A DNA stretch of 64,000 nt from Eutreptiella sp. 'Long Island Sound 2002' (lineage: Eukaryota > Euglenozoa > Euglenophyceae > Eutreptiales > Eutreptiaceae), in assembly GCA_964036045.1 (NCBI GenBank), contig OZ038383.1:37991294-38055293 (forward strand), given 5' to 3'. Below the pieces are notes generated by a model. It was not told the DNA's origin. It saw only the letters and a list, made by a program, of their open reading frames with translations, and did not search any database. Both the position numbers and the translations under genes were made by a program. This document shows, in pieces, positions 1-11,900 of this stretch. Numbering within the stretch: the first letter of the stretch is position 1; every line of letters starts with the position of its first letter.

Positions 1-640
1 CGTGCCTGGGGTCCTGGAGCGGCGGGGGGAAGGCGTGGACCTGCGGTGGTGGCGGGGGTGGCGGTGCCTGGGGGAGCGGGAGCGGCGGCGGCGGGGGCTG
101 GGGGTGGAGGACGGGTACGGGCGGAGGGGGGAGCGGGAGGGGGAGGTGGACATGGGGCGGCGGTGGCGCGCTCGGTGGCGTCCGGGGGAGCGGGAGTGGT
201 GGTCGCGGGGGCTGGGGGTGGTGGATGGGTACGGGTGGCGGGGGGAACGGGGAGCCCGGCGGGGCGTGTGGGGGGAGGGGGAGGTGGACGTGGGGCGGCG
301 GTGGCGTGCCTGGCTGCGTCGGGGGGAGCGGGAGTGGTGGTGGCGGGGGCTGGGTGGCCGGTGGGGGGAGGGGGAGGGGGACATGGGGCGGCGGTGGCGC
401 TCGTGGTGGTGCCCGGGGGAGCGGGAGCGACGGGAGCGGGGTCCCTGGGGGTCGTGGTGGTACCTGGGGGAGCGGGAGCGGCGCGAGTGGGTGGTTGAGG
501 CGCGGTGGGAGTGTGGGCGCCGTGAACGAGTGTGCCGTGCGGGGGGGGAGTGGGAGCGCCGCCGCTTGCGGGACCGGCCCTCGTCGCTCGAGTCGGGCCA
601 GTCTGGAAGCGTCGGCAGCCTCTGGGGGGGCTCGCGCGGC
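1..640. repeat. G-rich minisatellite
   Basis: Degenerate tandem repeat of roughly 120-150 bp units. Each unit contains GGGGGAGCGGGAG followed by a GGTGGAC-TGGGGCGGCGGTGG block (seen near 69, 186, 330 and 414). The plus strand is almost pure G/T/C with long G runs, so open frames appear in every phase and I do not treat them as genes. It lies 3' of the LINE in the LINE's orientation. Confidence 0.7.
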
Positions 641-645
641 GCCGC

Positions 646-820
646 TTGGGGGGGGAGGTCCCCCGTCGTCCTTGGGGCCCCTTCGGCCATCGGATGGTGG
701 CCGGGGGGGTACGGGGCGTCACGCGGTGCTGGTTGGGGGGGGAGGTCCCCCGTCGTCCATGGGGCCCCTTCGGCCATGGGATGGTGGCCGCGGGGGTACG
801 GCTGGTACGGGGGTGGTGGC
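646..820. repeat. 87-bp tandem duplication
   Basis: Two near-identical copies of a unit starting TTGGGGGGGGAGGTCCCCCG and continuing through GGGGCCCCTTCGGCCAT. The matching positions 656 and 743 give a period of 87 bp. The unit is rich in self-complementary GGGG/CCCC blocks. Confidence 0.8.
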
Positions 821-1972
821 TGGTACGGGGGGGGTGGGTATGCGGGCGGGGCGTTCGGCGGCTGCCATCCCGTCCGCTGGTGCTGTTGGTGTACGGGGGG
901 TTGTGGCCCGGTGGGGTAGGGCGGTGGGCAGTGGTAGTGGTGGGGGTGGTGTTGGTAGTGGTGGTGGTGGGGCCGCTGGTGGTGGTGGTGTGTGTAGTGG
1001 TGGGGTTGGTGTTGCGGGTATGGCCCATGGAGTCCTTGTGGGTTTTCCGGTCCCCCTTGTGGGGGTGGGGGGTTCGGCATCGTGGGCAGTCCCCGGGGCT
1101 GCACTATGTGGTGGGCATGGAGGAAGGGTTGGGGGCCGGGCTTGACGGTGACGATGGTTGAGGGGTCCCACGTCCCTGGGTCGGTTTGGCCGGCGGTGGT
1201 AGTGGTTTGTGGGGGATGGATGACGGGGCGCTTGGAGACGGGGATTTTGACGAGGGTTTGGAGGGGGTCGTGCTGGGTGGCCGTCTCCGCGGTGGTGGTG
1301 GGTGCCGGCGGGAGGGGGGCGCGGGTCGTGGTGGGTGGGGGGTCCTGGCTTGGGCGAGGGCCCAGGCGGGGGTGGTATCGGGTGGTTTTGTGTCGTTGCG
1401 TATGCGGTGTTGTGTGTGGTCGCGTGGGCGCCGGCTTGGGTTTGGGGTTGGGTTTGGGGTTGGGGTCCGGTTTGGGTTTGGGGTCGGGTTTGGGGTTGGG
1501 GTCCGGTTCCAGGTTGAGGAGTACCTCTGTCCGGAGGTGTGAGGGCGTCGATGCCGGGTCGGGGGTCGTCCCGGTGGGTTGCCGGGGTGCCTGAGTCGCC
1601 TGTGTGGGGGTTGGGGGGTTGGTGCGTGCGGCCGCGGCTTTGGCTTTCGCCGTGGCCTTGAGGATGAGTTTGGCGGGGAGGGGGGGGTCGGAGGATGAGG
1701 TGGAGGAGGTGGACGAGGCTGAGGACGAGGAGGAGGTGGTGGACGCGGGTTGGGCTGTGATGCGGGCGGGCTTGCGGGCGGCGGCTTCTGCTGCGGCCAC
1801 GGCGGGGAGGATGGAGGGCATGTCCCCGGGTTGTAGGTTGGGGGCGGGCGGCTGGGGGGGCGCGGTCGTGACCTGGCAGCCCGGCGGGCCGATCTGGTCG
1901 GCTGCGGCGGGGGAGGGAGGCGCGGGGCTGCGGCCTTCTCTTTCTGGGCTCGGCTGGGCCCGGGTCCTGCAA
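719..1972 (-). other. Proline/threonine/histidine-rich open frame beyond the LINE 3' end
   Basis: A 417-codon open frame on the minus strand, dominated by Pro, Thr, His and Arg, with no recognisable domain. It follows the protease frame of the LINE on the same strand. It may be a low-complexity tail of the element or simply an effect of C-rich sequence lacking stop codons. I see no independent coding evidence. Confidence 0.2.
1435..1510. repeat. GGTTTGGG/GGTTGGG simple repeat
   Basis: About 75 bp of alternating GGTTTGGG and GGTTGGGGTCCGG words. The words resemble telomere repeats but are irregular and internal, so I call this a simple repeat rather than a telomere remnant. It could form G-quadruplexes on the plus strand. 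Confidence 0.7.
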
Positions 1973-2029
1973 TGTGCGAGGTTGTGTGGGTTGGTGTCAG
2001 CGGGGTGGAACAGTTCGCGTGGGCTGCAT

Positions 2030-3670
2030 TCAGGGGCCGGGGGGGGGTGGGCCTGGGTCCTCTGGGGTGTGTGTGGGGGGCGTAGGCGGGCCACTGGGTG
2101 GGGTGGGCGTGCCGCGGGGCGTGGGGCTCCCCTTGGCGGGTGTGTGTGGGTCGTCGAGTGTGGGGGGCGGTGAAGGGTGGCCGGTGGGTGGGTGTGTGGC
2201 GGGCGTGTGCTGGTGTTCGGGCGGGTGGGGGAGGCCCGTGTCGCGGGGCCCGGGGGTGCGCGCGATAGTGGGCGTGTGTGGGTCTCCGGTTGAGCAGCGA
2301 GAGGGGGGGGGCATGGGCGGGGATTGTGCGGGGGGTTGTGCCGTGCCGGTGTATGTGTCCGCTTGCTGCGCGCTTGCGTGGGCAGTTGTAGGCCGGGCGG
2401 TTTGGAGGAGAAGCTTGCCGTCTTCTGCTGCCGCGGCAAGGATTTCGCAGACGAGCGTTCGTATCTGGTGGACCTCTTGGTCAGTGGTGGGAAGGGGGCA
2501 TGCTAGCTTTGGGCTAAGACCCGCGCGGTTGAGGACCCTGTGGATGGCGTGGTACCCGCAGGTGAGGGACTGCTGCGGCCTCGGGGGGGGGTTTGGTCGT
2601 GTGTCCGGGCCTGCTTCGACTTGTGTGTGGGGGGTGGGGATGGCCCAAACCCAGGGCACGGTCCCCGTGGGTGGCCAGTGGCGCTGGACCCAGTGGGTTA
2701 GGCAGAGCATGGACAATCCCAGGTGGTAGCCCGCCTTCCCTGAGGTGATTTGGGCCAGGGCGCGGGCTGGGGGCGTGTCCCCTGGCTGGAGGAGACCCCT
2801 GAGGATCCTGTGCTGGGTGGTGGGGTCCCCCACTGCCCCTGGTGGGGCGGTCTTCGGGGCGAACATGGTGTCTGTCCCCTGGATGATCCATTGCGGGCCG
2901 TGGGACGTAGCCATAGCGGCTATCACGTAGTAGTGGCCGCGCTCGAGGACTGTAACCCAGACCTCCGGCGGGGGGTGGTCACTGTCTGTAGGTGGGGGGG
3001 GGGGGTCGTCGTCCGGGGTGCGGAGGCCGGCGGCGCGGAGGGCGGTGTCGCGGTTGGGCGCGGTGGCCTGTTCCCACTGCTCCGGGTGGTTCGGGTCCGC
3101 TGGGTGGTCCGTCTCCGCTTGGGCCCGCCGTAGGCGTACGGTCCCTCGACGCGTGACGTTGCTGCCGGTGTCGTGCGTCAGGGCCTGGCCCCACTCGATG
3201 GGGGGGATCCAGATGGGCTGGCCCCGGGTGTGTTTGCGGGCTCGCCAGAGCATGAGGTCTACTATGGTCTCGTGGAGGCCGCTGCCTGGGGTGGCCAGGT
3301 CCCGGAGGGCTTTGACGGTGAGCTTGGTCCAGTCTTCTTGTAGGCGGTACCAGCCCAGGGGGGTGGTCGGGGCCCTGTCTTGGAGGGTCGCTCGGAGGAG
3401 GTCGGGGTCGCGGATGGTGGCCGGTGTGAGGGGGGGGTACCCCGGGTCCGGGGGGGGTGGGCTGGATGGGCTGCCGGGGTCTTGCGCGTCTACGTCGATG
3501 GATGGTTGGCCCTGGCTGGGTTCGGCCGGACTGGGCGGTGCCGGGTGGCTTCTTGGGTGCGAGACGGGTCTCGGGGCGCTGTGGTGGTGCCTTGGAGACC
3601 TGTGGATGGAGACGGGGGGCGCGTGCGGGGTGCGGAGCGGGTTAGTGGACCTCTGGGTCATGCACGGCAT
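2030..3670 (-). CDS. LINE-encoded Ulp1-like (C48-type) cysteine protease
   Basis: A 546-codon frame starting at ATG 3670-3668, overlapping the end of the upstream polyprotein frame by 29 nt. The N-terminal 90 residues are Pro/His-rich and look disordered. Residues 150-380 hold the pattern of a Ulp1 protease: IWIPPIEW, then H246 in GHYYVIAAM, D267 in a strand after WIIQ, Q366/367 and C371 in QQSLTCGYHAI. This His-Asp-Gln-Cys order is the C48 arrangement. The tail after residue 420 is Pro/Thr-rich. In other LINEs such proteases are thought to process element or host SUMO-like proteins, and that role here is inference. An alternative is that a frameshift has separated it from the polyprotein. 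Confidence 0.65.
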   Translation of the reverse strand: MPCMTQRSTNPLRTPHAPPVSIHRSPRHHHSAPRPVSHPRSHPAPPSPAEPSQGQPSIDVDAQDPGSPSSPPPPDPGYPPLTPATIRDPDLLRATLQDRAPTTPLGWYRLQEDWTKLTVKALRDLATPGSGLHETIVDLMLWRARKHTRGQPIWIPPIEWGQALTHDTGSNVTRRGTVRLRRAQAETDHPADPNHPEQWEQATAPNRDTALRAAGLRTPDDDPPPPPTDSDHPPPEVWVTVLERGHYYVIAAMATSHGPQWIIQGTDTMFAPKTAPPGAVGDPTTQHRILRGLLQPGDTPPARALAQITSGKAGYHLGLSMLCLTHWVQRHWPPTGTVPWVWAIPTPHTQVEAGPDTRPNPPPRPQQSLTCGYHAIHRVLNRAGLSPKLACPLPTTDQEVHQIRTLVCEILAAAAEDGKLLLQTARPTTAHASAQQADTYTGTAQPPAQSPPMPPPSRCSTGDPHTPTIARTPGPRDTGLPHPPEHQHTPATHPPTGHPSPPPTLDDPHTPAKGSPTPRGTPTPPSGPPTPPTHTPEDPGPPPPGP

Positions 3671-4848
3671 GGTAATGGATGAGACGCTGCATGAGTTCCC
3701 TGGCGGTGGGGTCGGTGAGTTGTTCCGCGTGTGTTAGCAGGAGGTGTTTGCGGTGTACCATTCCGGCCGCTGCTCTGCGGACCGCTTCTAGCTGGAGGTG
3801 TGCTGCTGCCTCCATGGAGCTTTCCGTGTGTTTGGTGAGGTGTCGGTGCAGGGCCTGTGTCACTGCCCCTCTCATGGTGGCTTCTTTGATCAGGGGGTCC
3901 CGGAAGAGGTTTTCGGTGGCTTGGTGTGCGTGGCTGTGGGCTGGCCATCCTTCGTGTTGTCGCAGGGTTTCCGCCGGGGACCAGCCCACTAGGGTGTCCC
4001 TGTCTGTATGGAGGGGGCATTTCTTGAAGTGTTCCCAGTCCTCCGGGGTGGTGTGGTCGCATGAGCAACGGGTGTGTTCGTCGGGGACGTGGATGTGCTT
4101 GCGGGCGAGCCATCTGGCGACCCTGGTGAGGAAAGGCAGTTGCTCCCTGAGGAGCTGGATGCGTCGCTTCTGGAGGTGGGCTGGGACGTTTGCTGGGCGG
4201 AGCGCTGAGTGGTAGAGGGGGACTTGCAGTCTGTCCTGGAGCTCCTGGATGTGCGCCCGGCTGTCTGCGTCGCCGAGCACGCGGGCGAGATGTTGGACGG
4301 GGTTGGGGTAGTGGTACGCTCTGTCGTGGGAGGAATAGGGGGCGTCCTCTGGTACCCAGTCCGGGGTCTGATGGGGCTCGGGTACAGGGGGCACGTGTTG
4401 GAGGTGTGTGTGGTTGCGGCCGAGGTCAGGGATCTGGAGGGCTGGTAGGTGTGTTGTGCGCTGGTGTACTGCCTGGTTGTCGACCTTACCATTTCCGTAT
4501 TGGTGCCTGTGGGACTCTTGTTTCACGATGTGGAGTTGGACGTAGGGGGGAAGGCTGGCTAGGGCTTTTTAGAGTAGCAGTGCCTGGGTGCCGAGGCTCG
4601 TCGCGGTTGCTTTGTGAAGTGGTTGCCTTGCTATGCGGAGGAGCAGGTGCGTGTCGACAGTGGCGTCTACCACGAACCAGACCCGGACGATGTGCGGGGA
4701 GTGGGCGGGTAGGTGGGCCGCGACCTCGGTGATGGCGTCGGCCATGGCCCCTAGCTCCCCGTGGGAAGAGGCCCCATAGGTGGTGTGGCCCGTGTGGTGG
4801 TCCATGTGGTAGTGTCCCCCGGTGTGGGTTAGCTGCAGGGTGGCCCCC
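3642..4848 (-). pseudogene. LINE RNase H and CCHC knuckle region (frameshifted C-terminal part of the polyprotein)
   Basis: This segment continues the reverse-transcriptase frame after a shift in a seven-G run near 4846. It holds an RNase H domain: LFFTDASGE (first Asp, just before the shift), HGELGAMADA (Glu), VWFVVDATVD (Asp) and GNGKVDNQAV (Asp). A TAA at 4569-4571 interrupts the frame in phase. Downstream comes the C-x-C...H...C knuckle CSCDHTTPEDWEHFKKC, typical of the C-terminus of RNase H-bearing LINEs, then an alpha-helical tail ending at TAA 3642-3644. RNase H degrades the RNA strand during target-primed reverse transcription. The in-phase TAA and the shift make this copy non-functional unless they are assembly errors. 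Confidence 0.7.
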
Positions 4849-7215
4849 CCTGGTGATGGGCGTGAGGGCGGATTCGCCTGAGGCGTCGGTGAAGAAGAGC
4901 CGGTCCGCCGGTGATGGTTGTGGGAGGCGGCATGGGTTCATGGGCAGGTAGGCGTATATGGCAAGGCCCGTGGCGAGGTGGGCTACTGGGGTTGTGGGCT
5001 GTAGGATGGGGGTGGCGTACACCCCTATTCCTTTGGAGATGATGTGCTTCGCTTGGGGGGACAGGGCTATGAGTCCCTGCTCCGGCTGTCCTTGTGTGAG
5101 GTAGGAGTAGATGTAGTGGAGGATGTAGGCTGTGTCGGGGTTTAGGTCGTGGCATGTGAGGGTTTGTGTTCGGTGCTCCGGTGTGTGGCAGGAGTGGTGG
5201 ATTGGATAGTAGGGATGCTCGTGCTTGCCCGTTCTGCCTGGCTCGTACATGCTGTAACGGATGGCGACCCCTGCCGGGTCGGGGCGGGGGCATGTGGGTG
5301 TAGTGGTGAAGAGCCATTTGGGCGCGTGGTCGGGGTTCCATGCTACCGTGGGGTCAGTGTCGGTGCGGTGGAACCATGGGGCTATCCATGCGTAGGCCTG
5401 TGGTGGTAGGTGGGTCGTGGGGTGGGTCTGGTGGCGTGCTATGAGGTGTAGCACGGGCCATGGTGCGGTCGGTGCCTCGGGGTCACAGGCCCAACATGTG
5501 CGTGGCATGCTCTGGGAATCTTGGGGGACCTTTGGTAGGTCTCGGGCGGTCATGTGGTGTTTCGGTATGCGCCATTTTGCCCCGTGGTGGATGACGGTGG
5601 TCTGCGCGGGTTTGGCTTCATTCGGGGCCAGTAGCAGGGTTAGTGGTGGGACTGGGCCCGTCACTGGGGGGACGGGTTCGTGTTTCGATCCGGTGGGTGC
5701 GTAGGGCGGTGTCTCTGGGATGGGTCGCGGGTGTTGGTTTGTGAATTCTCGGTAGGCTGTGCGCATGTCTTTGCTGCCCGGTAGAGTGTGTCCCGCTGTT
5801 CGTGCCGTCTGTGTGAGGTACTGGTGGAAGAGGCGGTATTGTGGCCATTCGGGAAGCTGTAGAAAGGGGGTGTGGTGTGCCCCGCTGTGGTGCAGGACCC
5901 GCATTTGGGCGAGGGTGACGTATACTACGGTGATGGAGGCCCCGACAAGGTCTATGGTGTGGATGGTGCCCTTGGGGTGGTGGTGGAGGTCCCCGCAGAG
6001 GACCGCTAGTGGCCCTTTCTCTGGGCACGTGTGGTTGGTGAGTATGGCGTGGTGTGGGGATGGGAGCAGAAGCTGCAGGTGGTTCCACAGGCGGGTGTTC
6101 ATGTTGGTGGGCATGCCCGTCTGGTGGAGTACCCAGCGCGGGCATGTGTTGCGGGCCCGTTGTGCGGCTTGGAGGCGGATGGCGGTGACCTCGCGGACCT
6201 CCGGTGAGTGGTTGTGGGTCATGCGGTGAAGGAGGAGGGCGGTGTGTCTGGTATAGGCCGCTTTCACCTCGTCCCCTATGGCGTCTCCATAGTGGGGCCA
6301 TGCCGCTCGGATGGCGCGGGTGGGTATGGAGGTGGGCCAGCCCCCGTGTGCTGCCCATGCCTTGGTCACGGCGCGTGTGGCCGGCTGGAGGGCGGTGGTG
6401 GGGTGTGTTAGGTGGAGTGCTTGGAAGCCTATGGAGGCGTTCAAGACCCCGGTGAGGTAGTACGCCAGGCTCTGGTGGGACAGGGAGAGGGCCTTGGTGG
6501 TCGGGGACGCATATCTGGGGAGATGGGCGAGGTGTGACTGCAACTTGGGAGGGAGGGTGGCGTCCTCAGGGTTGGCGGCCTGGACTACCCCCAGGTGGGT
6601 GGTGGTCGTCACGACTTGCATGGGGGGCCCTTGTGGCCCCAGGGTGGGAGGTGTGGCAGACCCCTTGATCATGGCCACTGACTTTGTGGGGTGGACGATG
6701 AGGTTGTTGTGGGAGAGGTAGGAGACGGTCACGTCCAGTAAGTCGTTGGCCTGTTGGGTGACCGTTGGTCCGGGCTCCGGGGCATGGGGGTCGTGTGGGG
6801 TGTGCGCGACGGTGAGGTTGGTGTCGTCCGCGAAGCCGACCAGGGGGGAGAGGAGGGGGTAGGGTGCGTAGGCCGGGTAATCCTGCTCGATTGCGAGGGC
6901 CAGGGGGAGCGTCACTAGAAGGTACAGGAAGGGGCCCTGTGCTCCCCCTTGGGGGACCCCGCTGCCTGGCTCCAGGAAGGGGGTGAGGCCTGCTCCTGTG
7001 CGGACCGTGTATTTGCGGGTGCGGATGTAGTCGGAGGTGAAGTTGTAGAAGGGGAGGCCTAGGCGTTTCCACACCGCTTCTAGAAGGAGCCAGGGGGTGT
7101 TCGGGAAGGCTCCCTTGACGTCGAGGGAGGCGATGATGAGGTCCACCGGGTCCATGTCCGCGATGGTGTCCTGGAGGAAGATGGCCTCGAGTGGGGAGCG
7201 GCCTGGGATGGCCCC
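4849..7215 (-). pseudogene. LINE reverse transcriptase core and C-terminal region
   Basis: In phase with the endonuclease segment and separated from it only by TGA at 7216-7218. Counting from the ATG at 7155, motif A is ASLDVKGAF (residues 9-17), motif B is SGVPQGGAQGPFLYLL (65-80) and the catalytic motif C is FADD (108-111). The palm is intact, so it could catalyse cDNA synthesis if the stop were absent. A long region of about 500 residues without a recognised domain follows before RNase H. The TGA falls in a stretch reading ASL-stop-GAIPGRSPLE, where Arg (CGA) is the most likely ancestor. Confidence 0.8.
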
Positions 7216-8991
7216 TCAGAGGCTCGCTGGTATGTGGGGGTCCAGGTGGGGGCGGATGCGGCGCAGGAGGATGGTCCAGACGATTTTGACCTCCGTGACC
7301 GCACAGACTATGGGGCGCCAGTTGCCCGGGTTCGCCCAGTCCCCTTTTTTGTAGAGGGGGCGGACAACGTTTGCCCAGTCTGGTGGCAGGGGGGTCCGCC
7401 CCGTGACGATGTCCCAGAGGCGGTGGGCGAGGACGCGGAGGAGGTGGGCGGGGAGGTGGTAGTATGCCTCTGCAGGGAGGCCGTCGTAGCCTGGGGTTTT
7501 GTGTTGCCGGAGACTGTGGATGGCCTTCCGGACTTCGTGGATGGTGAAGGGGCGTTTTTCCAGGTGCCTCCTCTGGGCGTGGTTGAAGACCCGAGGGAGG
7601 CGGTCGATTTCGGCCTGGGTGTCCGGGTCCAGTGTGTCTTGGGTGGGGGTGTGTTGCCGGAGGAAGCTGTCTTGGGTGGCTTGGAGCACTGTGGCTGGGT
7701 CGTTGGTGAGGGAGCCGTCCTCCTGCCGGACCGTGGTGATGGTGCGGTGGCCGGTATCGGTCATGGCGTCGTTGAGGTGGCGGATGGCCTTGTAGGGGAG
7801 TTCGTGTTGCGCATACCGTTCGTGTTCCTGGGCGATGCGCTGTTGCCTGTGGATGTGCCACCGCTGCAGGTCCGCCCTGATTTGGGCTATCTGTGTCCTG
7901 CAGTGGTGTATCTGGCGGCGGGTTTGGGGGGTGTCGGTGTGGAGGAGGGTCGCCAGTTGTTGCTTCGCATGCCAGAGGTCATGGAGCATGTCCCCCAGGG
8001 CCGTGGGTGGTTGGTCGTCGTCTGTGTGGGGGTGTTGCTGGAAGCCGCAGGCGACGGCGGCCGTGCGCATGGCTGTGAGTAGGTCGGTGGGGTCTGGTTG
8101 GACGCGCCGGGCGCGGTCTATGGCCCTGTGATATTGGGACCAGGCATGCTTGTCATGCAGCGGGGGCATCTTCAGGGGGGGTGGTAGGCCTTGGTCCGCA
8201 TCTTCTGGGGGGCTGGGGGGAAGGTTGGGGATGGTGAGGCGGATGTGCAGGGGGCTATGGCCTGTGGGTCCCAGCGGGAGGGGTCCATATCGGGCCTCCG
8301 CTCGGATGATGGTGGTGGGGTCGCCATAGCATACGTCGATGCGGGATGGGGCGGCATCCGTTTGGTGGGGGAAGTGGGATGGTTGGCCTTCGAGGCTGGC
8401 TGTTAGGTCCACGAGCCCCAGCATTTCGATGGTGTCGCGGACTGCTTGGTCCTGGGGTGTGGCCTGTCCTCCTCGGTCCGCTGGGGTGGGGGCGGCGTTC
8501 ATGTCGCCGATGATGACTGTGGGGGCGAGCATGGCCATTTGGCGGTACGCTTCGGCCAGGGCCTGGAGGAAGGGTTCCGTGGCTTCGCCGAAGGGGACGT
8601 GGGTGTTGATGACGTTGAGTTGCCATCCGTCCCCGACGACCTCATAGACACCTAGCCTCCCTGGGACGCTGAGGTGGTGGACGAGGTGGACGTGGATGCC
8701 GGTTTGGGCGTATAGGGGGGTCCCCTTGTGCCAGTAGCATTTGTACGCTTTCTGGTCCGGGGTATATATGGGGGTGGTTTCCGGGGGGTCGTCGCGCTGT
8801 AGGCCTTGTTCCTGGAAGGTGAGGAGGTGGGGGACCCACCCCGGCCCCTGTGCCATCGGGAGCTCTTGGAGGGCGGTTGTGGCGTCCTTGGAGTATGTGA
8901 CGGCCGGGTGGTTGAGGTCGAGGAGGTTGACTGTGGCCTCGGTGGGGGCGGGCCGGGGCTGTGGAGGCTTGTGCCCTCGGCCCTTGCCCTG
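7216..8991 (-). pseudogene. LINE AP-type endonuclease and RT N-terminal region
   Basis: Endonuclease/exonuclease/phosphatase fold: LLDLNHPAV at the start, NVINTHVPFG, the metal-site motif VIIGDMNAAP, SRIDVCYG and the final GHSPLHI (His) are all present in the right order. The second half enters the RT fingers (LRQHKTPGYDGLPAEAY, then PLYKKGDWANPGNWRPI). The enzyme nicks target DNA for target-primed reverse transcription. The frame is the same as ORF1 upstream, with only TGA 8992-8994 between them; it ends at TGA 7216-7218. The first ATG in this segment (8856) lies inside the endonuclease domain, so translation from ORF1 is more natural than reinitiation. Confidence 0.8.
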
Positions 8992-11900
8992 TCAGGGAGG
9001 GGGACTGGGGGTTGGGGACTTTTTGCCGGTTTGTGGGCGTTTGGGTAGGCGTGGCGGGGGGAGGCCTTGGTTCCACTCCGGGGGGAGCTCCCCAGTGTTT
9101 TTGGTGCCTGTGTGGGCCTTGTTCTCTTCGGTGCGGAGCCGGATGGGGTGGGCGCTGGTGAGTTCCAGGGTGTCGCCGAGTGGTTTGTCCGGGGCGCTGT
9201 TGCCTTGGTCTAGTTCCTTTTGGCGGTGCCAGATCACCCGGATCTGTGGCCCCCCGTTGTCCCCCTGTCCCTTGAGGCGGTACTGGATCGTGCCCTCACA
9301 CCAGATCCAGTCGCCTGTGTGGTCGTTGCGGAAGGGCTGTTGGACCTTCGCACCTTTTTCGAACCCTGGGTACGCTTTGGGCGGGGCCTGTGCTGGTGGC
9401 GGGAGGGAGGATGATGAGGATGCCTGGTCCGGGTGGGGCGGTGGTAGTGGTGGGAGGGAGGATGACGAGGATGCTTGGTCTGGGTTCGTCGGGTGGGTCG
9501 GGTGGGATGCGGGGGGTCGGGAGTTTGCTGCTTTTCCGGCTTGGCTGGGGGCGGGTGCGCCCTTTTGTCGTCTCGTTCGCTTGGGTGGGACTGGAGGTGG
9601 CGGGGCTGGGGGGGCATGGGGTTGGAAGAAGGGGTGCGTTGCTTGATGGTCTGGATCCCTCAGTGGGGGTTCTGCCGGTGTTTGCATTTTCGCTTTCGCG
9701 TGGCTGCGTATGATGTCGGCGAGCTTGCGTACGGTCTCCGGGGGATCTGTTGGCCATGGCAGTGCGGCGGGGCTGTCGTCGAAGGGGTGGTGTAGGTGGT
9801 AGTTCCTCATGGCCTTGGCCTGCCTGACCCAGGCCTCTGTGGGTTCCGGTGTGTCCGGGCCGTTGGGGGAGCCTTGAGCCCAGTAGAGTGCTGTGTGGAG
9901 GGTTTCCCAGGGGGCGCCGTCGCGGCCTGTGAGGGTGGTGGCTTGGAGGAGGCGCTGCTGGCCCCGTGGGGGGTCTTCCGGGTCCATTTCCGGGGTATAG
10001 GCCTGGGCCGCCATGAGGACTCCGTGTGCCCAGTGGAGGACCCACCATTGGGTGTCCGCTTTGAGGATGTGGATGGCGGGTTGTTGGGGGGGGGTGTCCA
10101 GGGTGTCCCACGATGCAATGGCTAGTGGTATCCTGGAGGGGTGGAGGTGTGGGGGGGCCTTGCGGCTTAGGAGTTGATCGATGTGGAAGGGGGTGACGGG
10201 ATCGTTGGGGCCTTGGGGCGGTGGGGGCATTGCTGGGATGGTTGTTGGGTCCCAGTGGCGTTCGTGGGCGGCGAGGGTGTACAGGGCGGCGGTGATGATG
10301 TGGTGGGCTTGGCCCTCCAGGACGATGTGGCGCTCCGTGCCGAAGTCCTTTGGTAGGTGGGCTGCGGGGTGGAGGGTGATGGGGGCCAGGGCGCGTTGGT
10401 GGGCCTTTTTTCCCCCGTCTGGGGCCTGTGTCCGTTTGTCCCCCGGGATGTGTTGGTGTTGGTGTTTTGGTGGGGGTGGTCCCAGGGCGAGGGATTCCAC
10501 ACAGTGGAGGGGGATGGCGTGTTCCCTGGACCTGTTGGGCAGGATGTATATGCCCGGGTCTCCCGGTACGGTGCCCAGGTACATGTTGCCCGTGATGGTG
10601 GGGGCCGGCAGCGGTCGGCGCAGGGGCGAGGTGCATGGGGTGGAGCAGGGCGGGTCATGGTGCTCACGGCGGGGGTGGTCGATGCCGTACGGGGTGACGT
10701 GTACGGCGAAGGGTCCAACGGCGCGCTGGAGTTTGTGGGGTTGGATGTTGTGGAGGCGCGCCACCGCCCGTGTGTGGGAGCGCCTTTCGGTGATCCATAC
10801 GGCGTCTGCCCGCGACGCCGCTGGGTTCAGGCAGTCCGTGGTGATGCCTGTGATCGTGCGGTTGTGGGTGGTATCTGATACCCTGGCGGGGGGGGCGCCG
10901 ATGCGGGGGATGGTGTGGTCGTCGTGGAGGGTGCGGGCCTTGCGCCTCGCTTCGTGTCGGTGTTGGGCCTCCTGGGCGTGGGTGTGCACACCCGTGTGTT
11001 TGGGCTTCTTGTTGGGGCGATCCGCTGTGTGGAAGGGGGTGGGCCAGGAGGGGGCGTGGTGGAGGGTGGGGTGTGGGAGGTCGCCCCGTGTTGCCCATGT
11101 GTACAGGGTGGTCGCAGCGGCCCCTTCCGCCTGTATGGTGTATCGCTCGTCGTGTCGGCGACGGGTGACGAGGACGTTGGGGGCCGTCAGCTCATACACC
11201 TGTGTGGTGTGGGGGAGGTGGCGGGTGACGGTGAGCTTGGCGGCGTCGTTCTTGCGGGTGGTGGTGTGGGGGATGATGTAGTGGGTCGCCCATTCATCCT
11301 GGGGGGTGTGCTCCGTCGGGTCTAGCTTGAGCGGGGGGTGGAGCGGCTTCGATGTTGGGGGCTTGTCTTGGCCCTTCGCGTGGGGCGCCACTTTCGTTTC
11401 GACCAGGTATTGTGGGCCCCAGGTTTCCGGGGCCCCTACCTGTGTGGCTGCCGCTGTTGCGGCTTGGAGGAGGGCGGTGGTGTTGGTGTCTAGAGGGAGG
11501 GCCCCCGTTTGGGGGATGAGGGTGTCATGGTCTTGGTACGCCCACCAAATTGTGTAGCCTCGTTGGGTGTTGCGGTGCGGGGTTTGGGTCTGGGCCTGCT
11601 GGATGGATAGGGCGGTCTTGATGTCCTCCGCTGCTTGTGGGTTTATGGGTGTGGCGTAGGCCCATACTCCCGGGGCGTGTATGCCGTGTGACGCTTGGCC
11701 TACTCCTCGTATCGGTTGTAGGGTGTGGTGGGTGCGTGTGAGCCCTAGGTGTTCTTGGAGGAGGTCCCCTCGGATGTCCTCCCATCGTTGCTGCCAGGTG
11801 TGTGTGTGGTCATTGGGGGCGGGGTAGGTGATGACGATGGCCTGCCAAGGGGTGGGGCCTGGATGCACCGTCATAGGTGCCGACGATGCTTGCGGGGGTA

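Noticed and set aside
1-1160. Several long overlapping open frames in the G-rich start of the window
   Set aside because: All frames are open because the repeat lacks A-containing stop words; the proteins are Gly/Arg/Trp-rich low complexity.
1435-1510. Telomere remnant
   Set aside because: GGTTTGGG words are irregular and embedded in other G-rich repeats.
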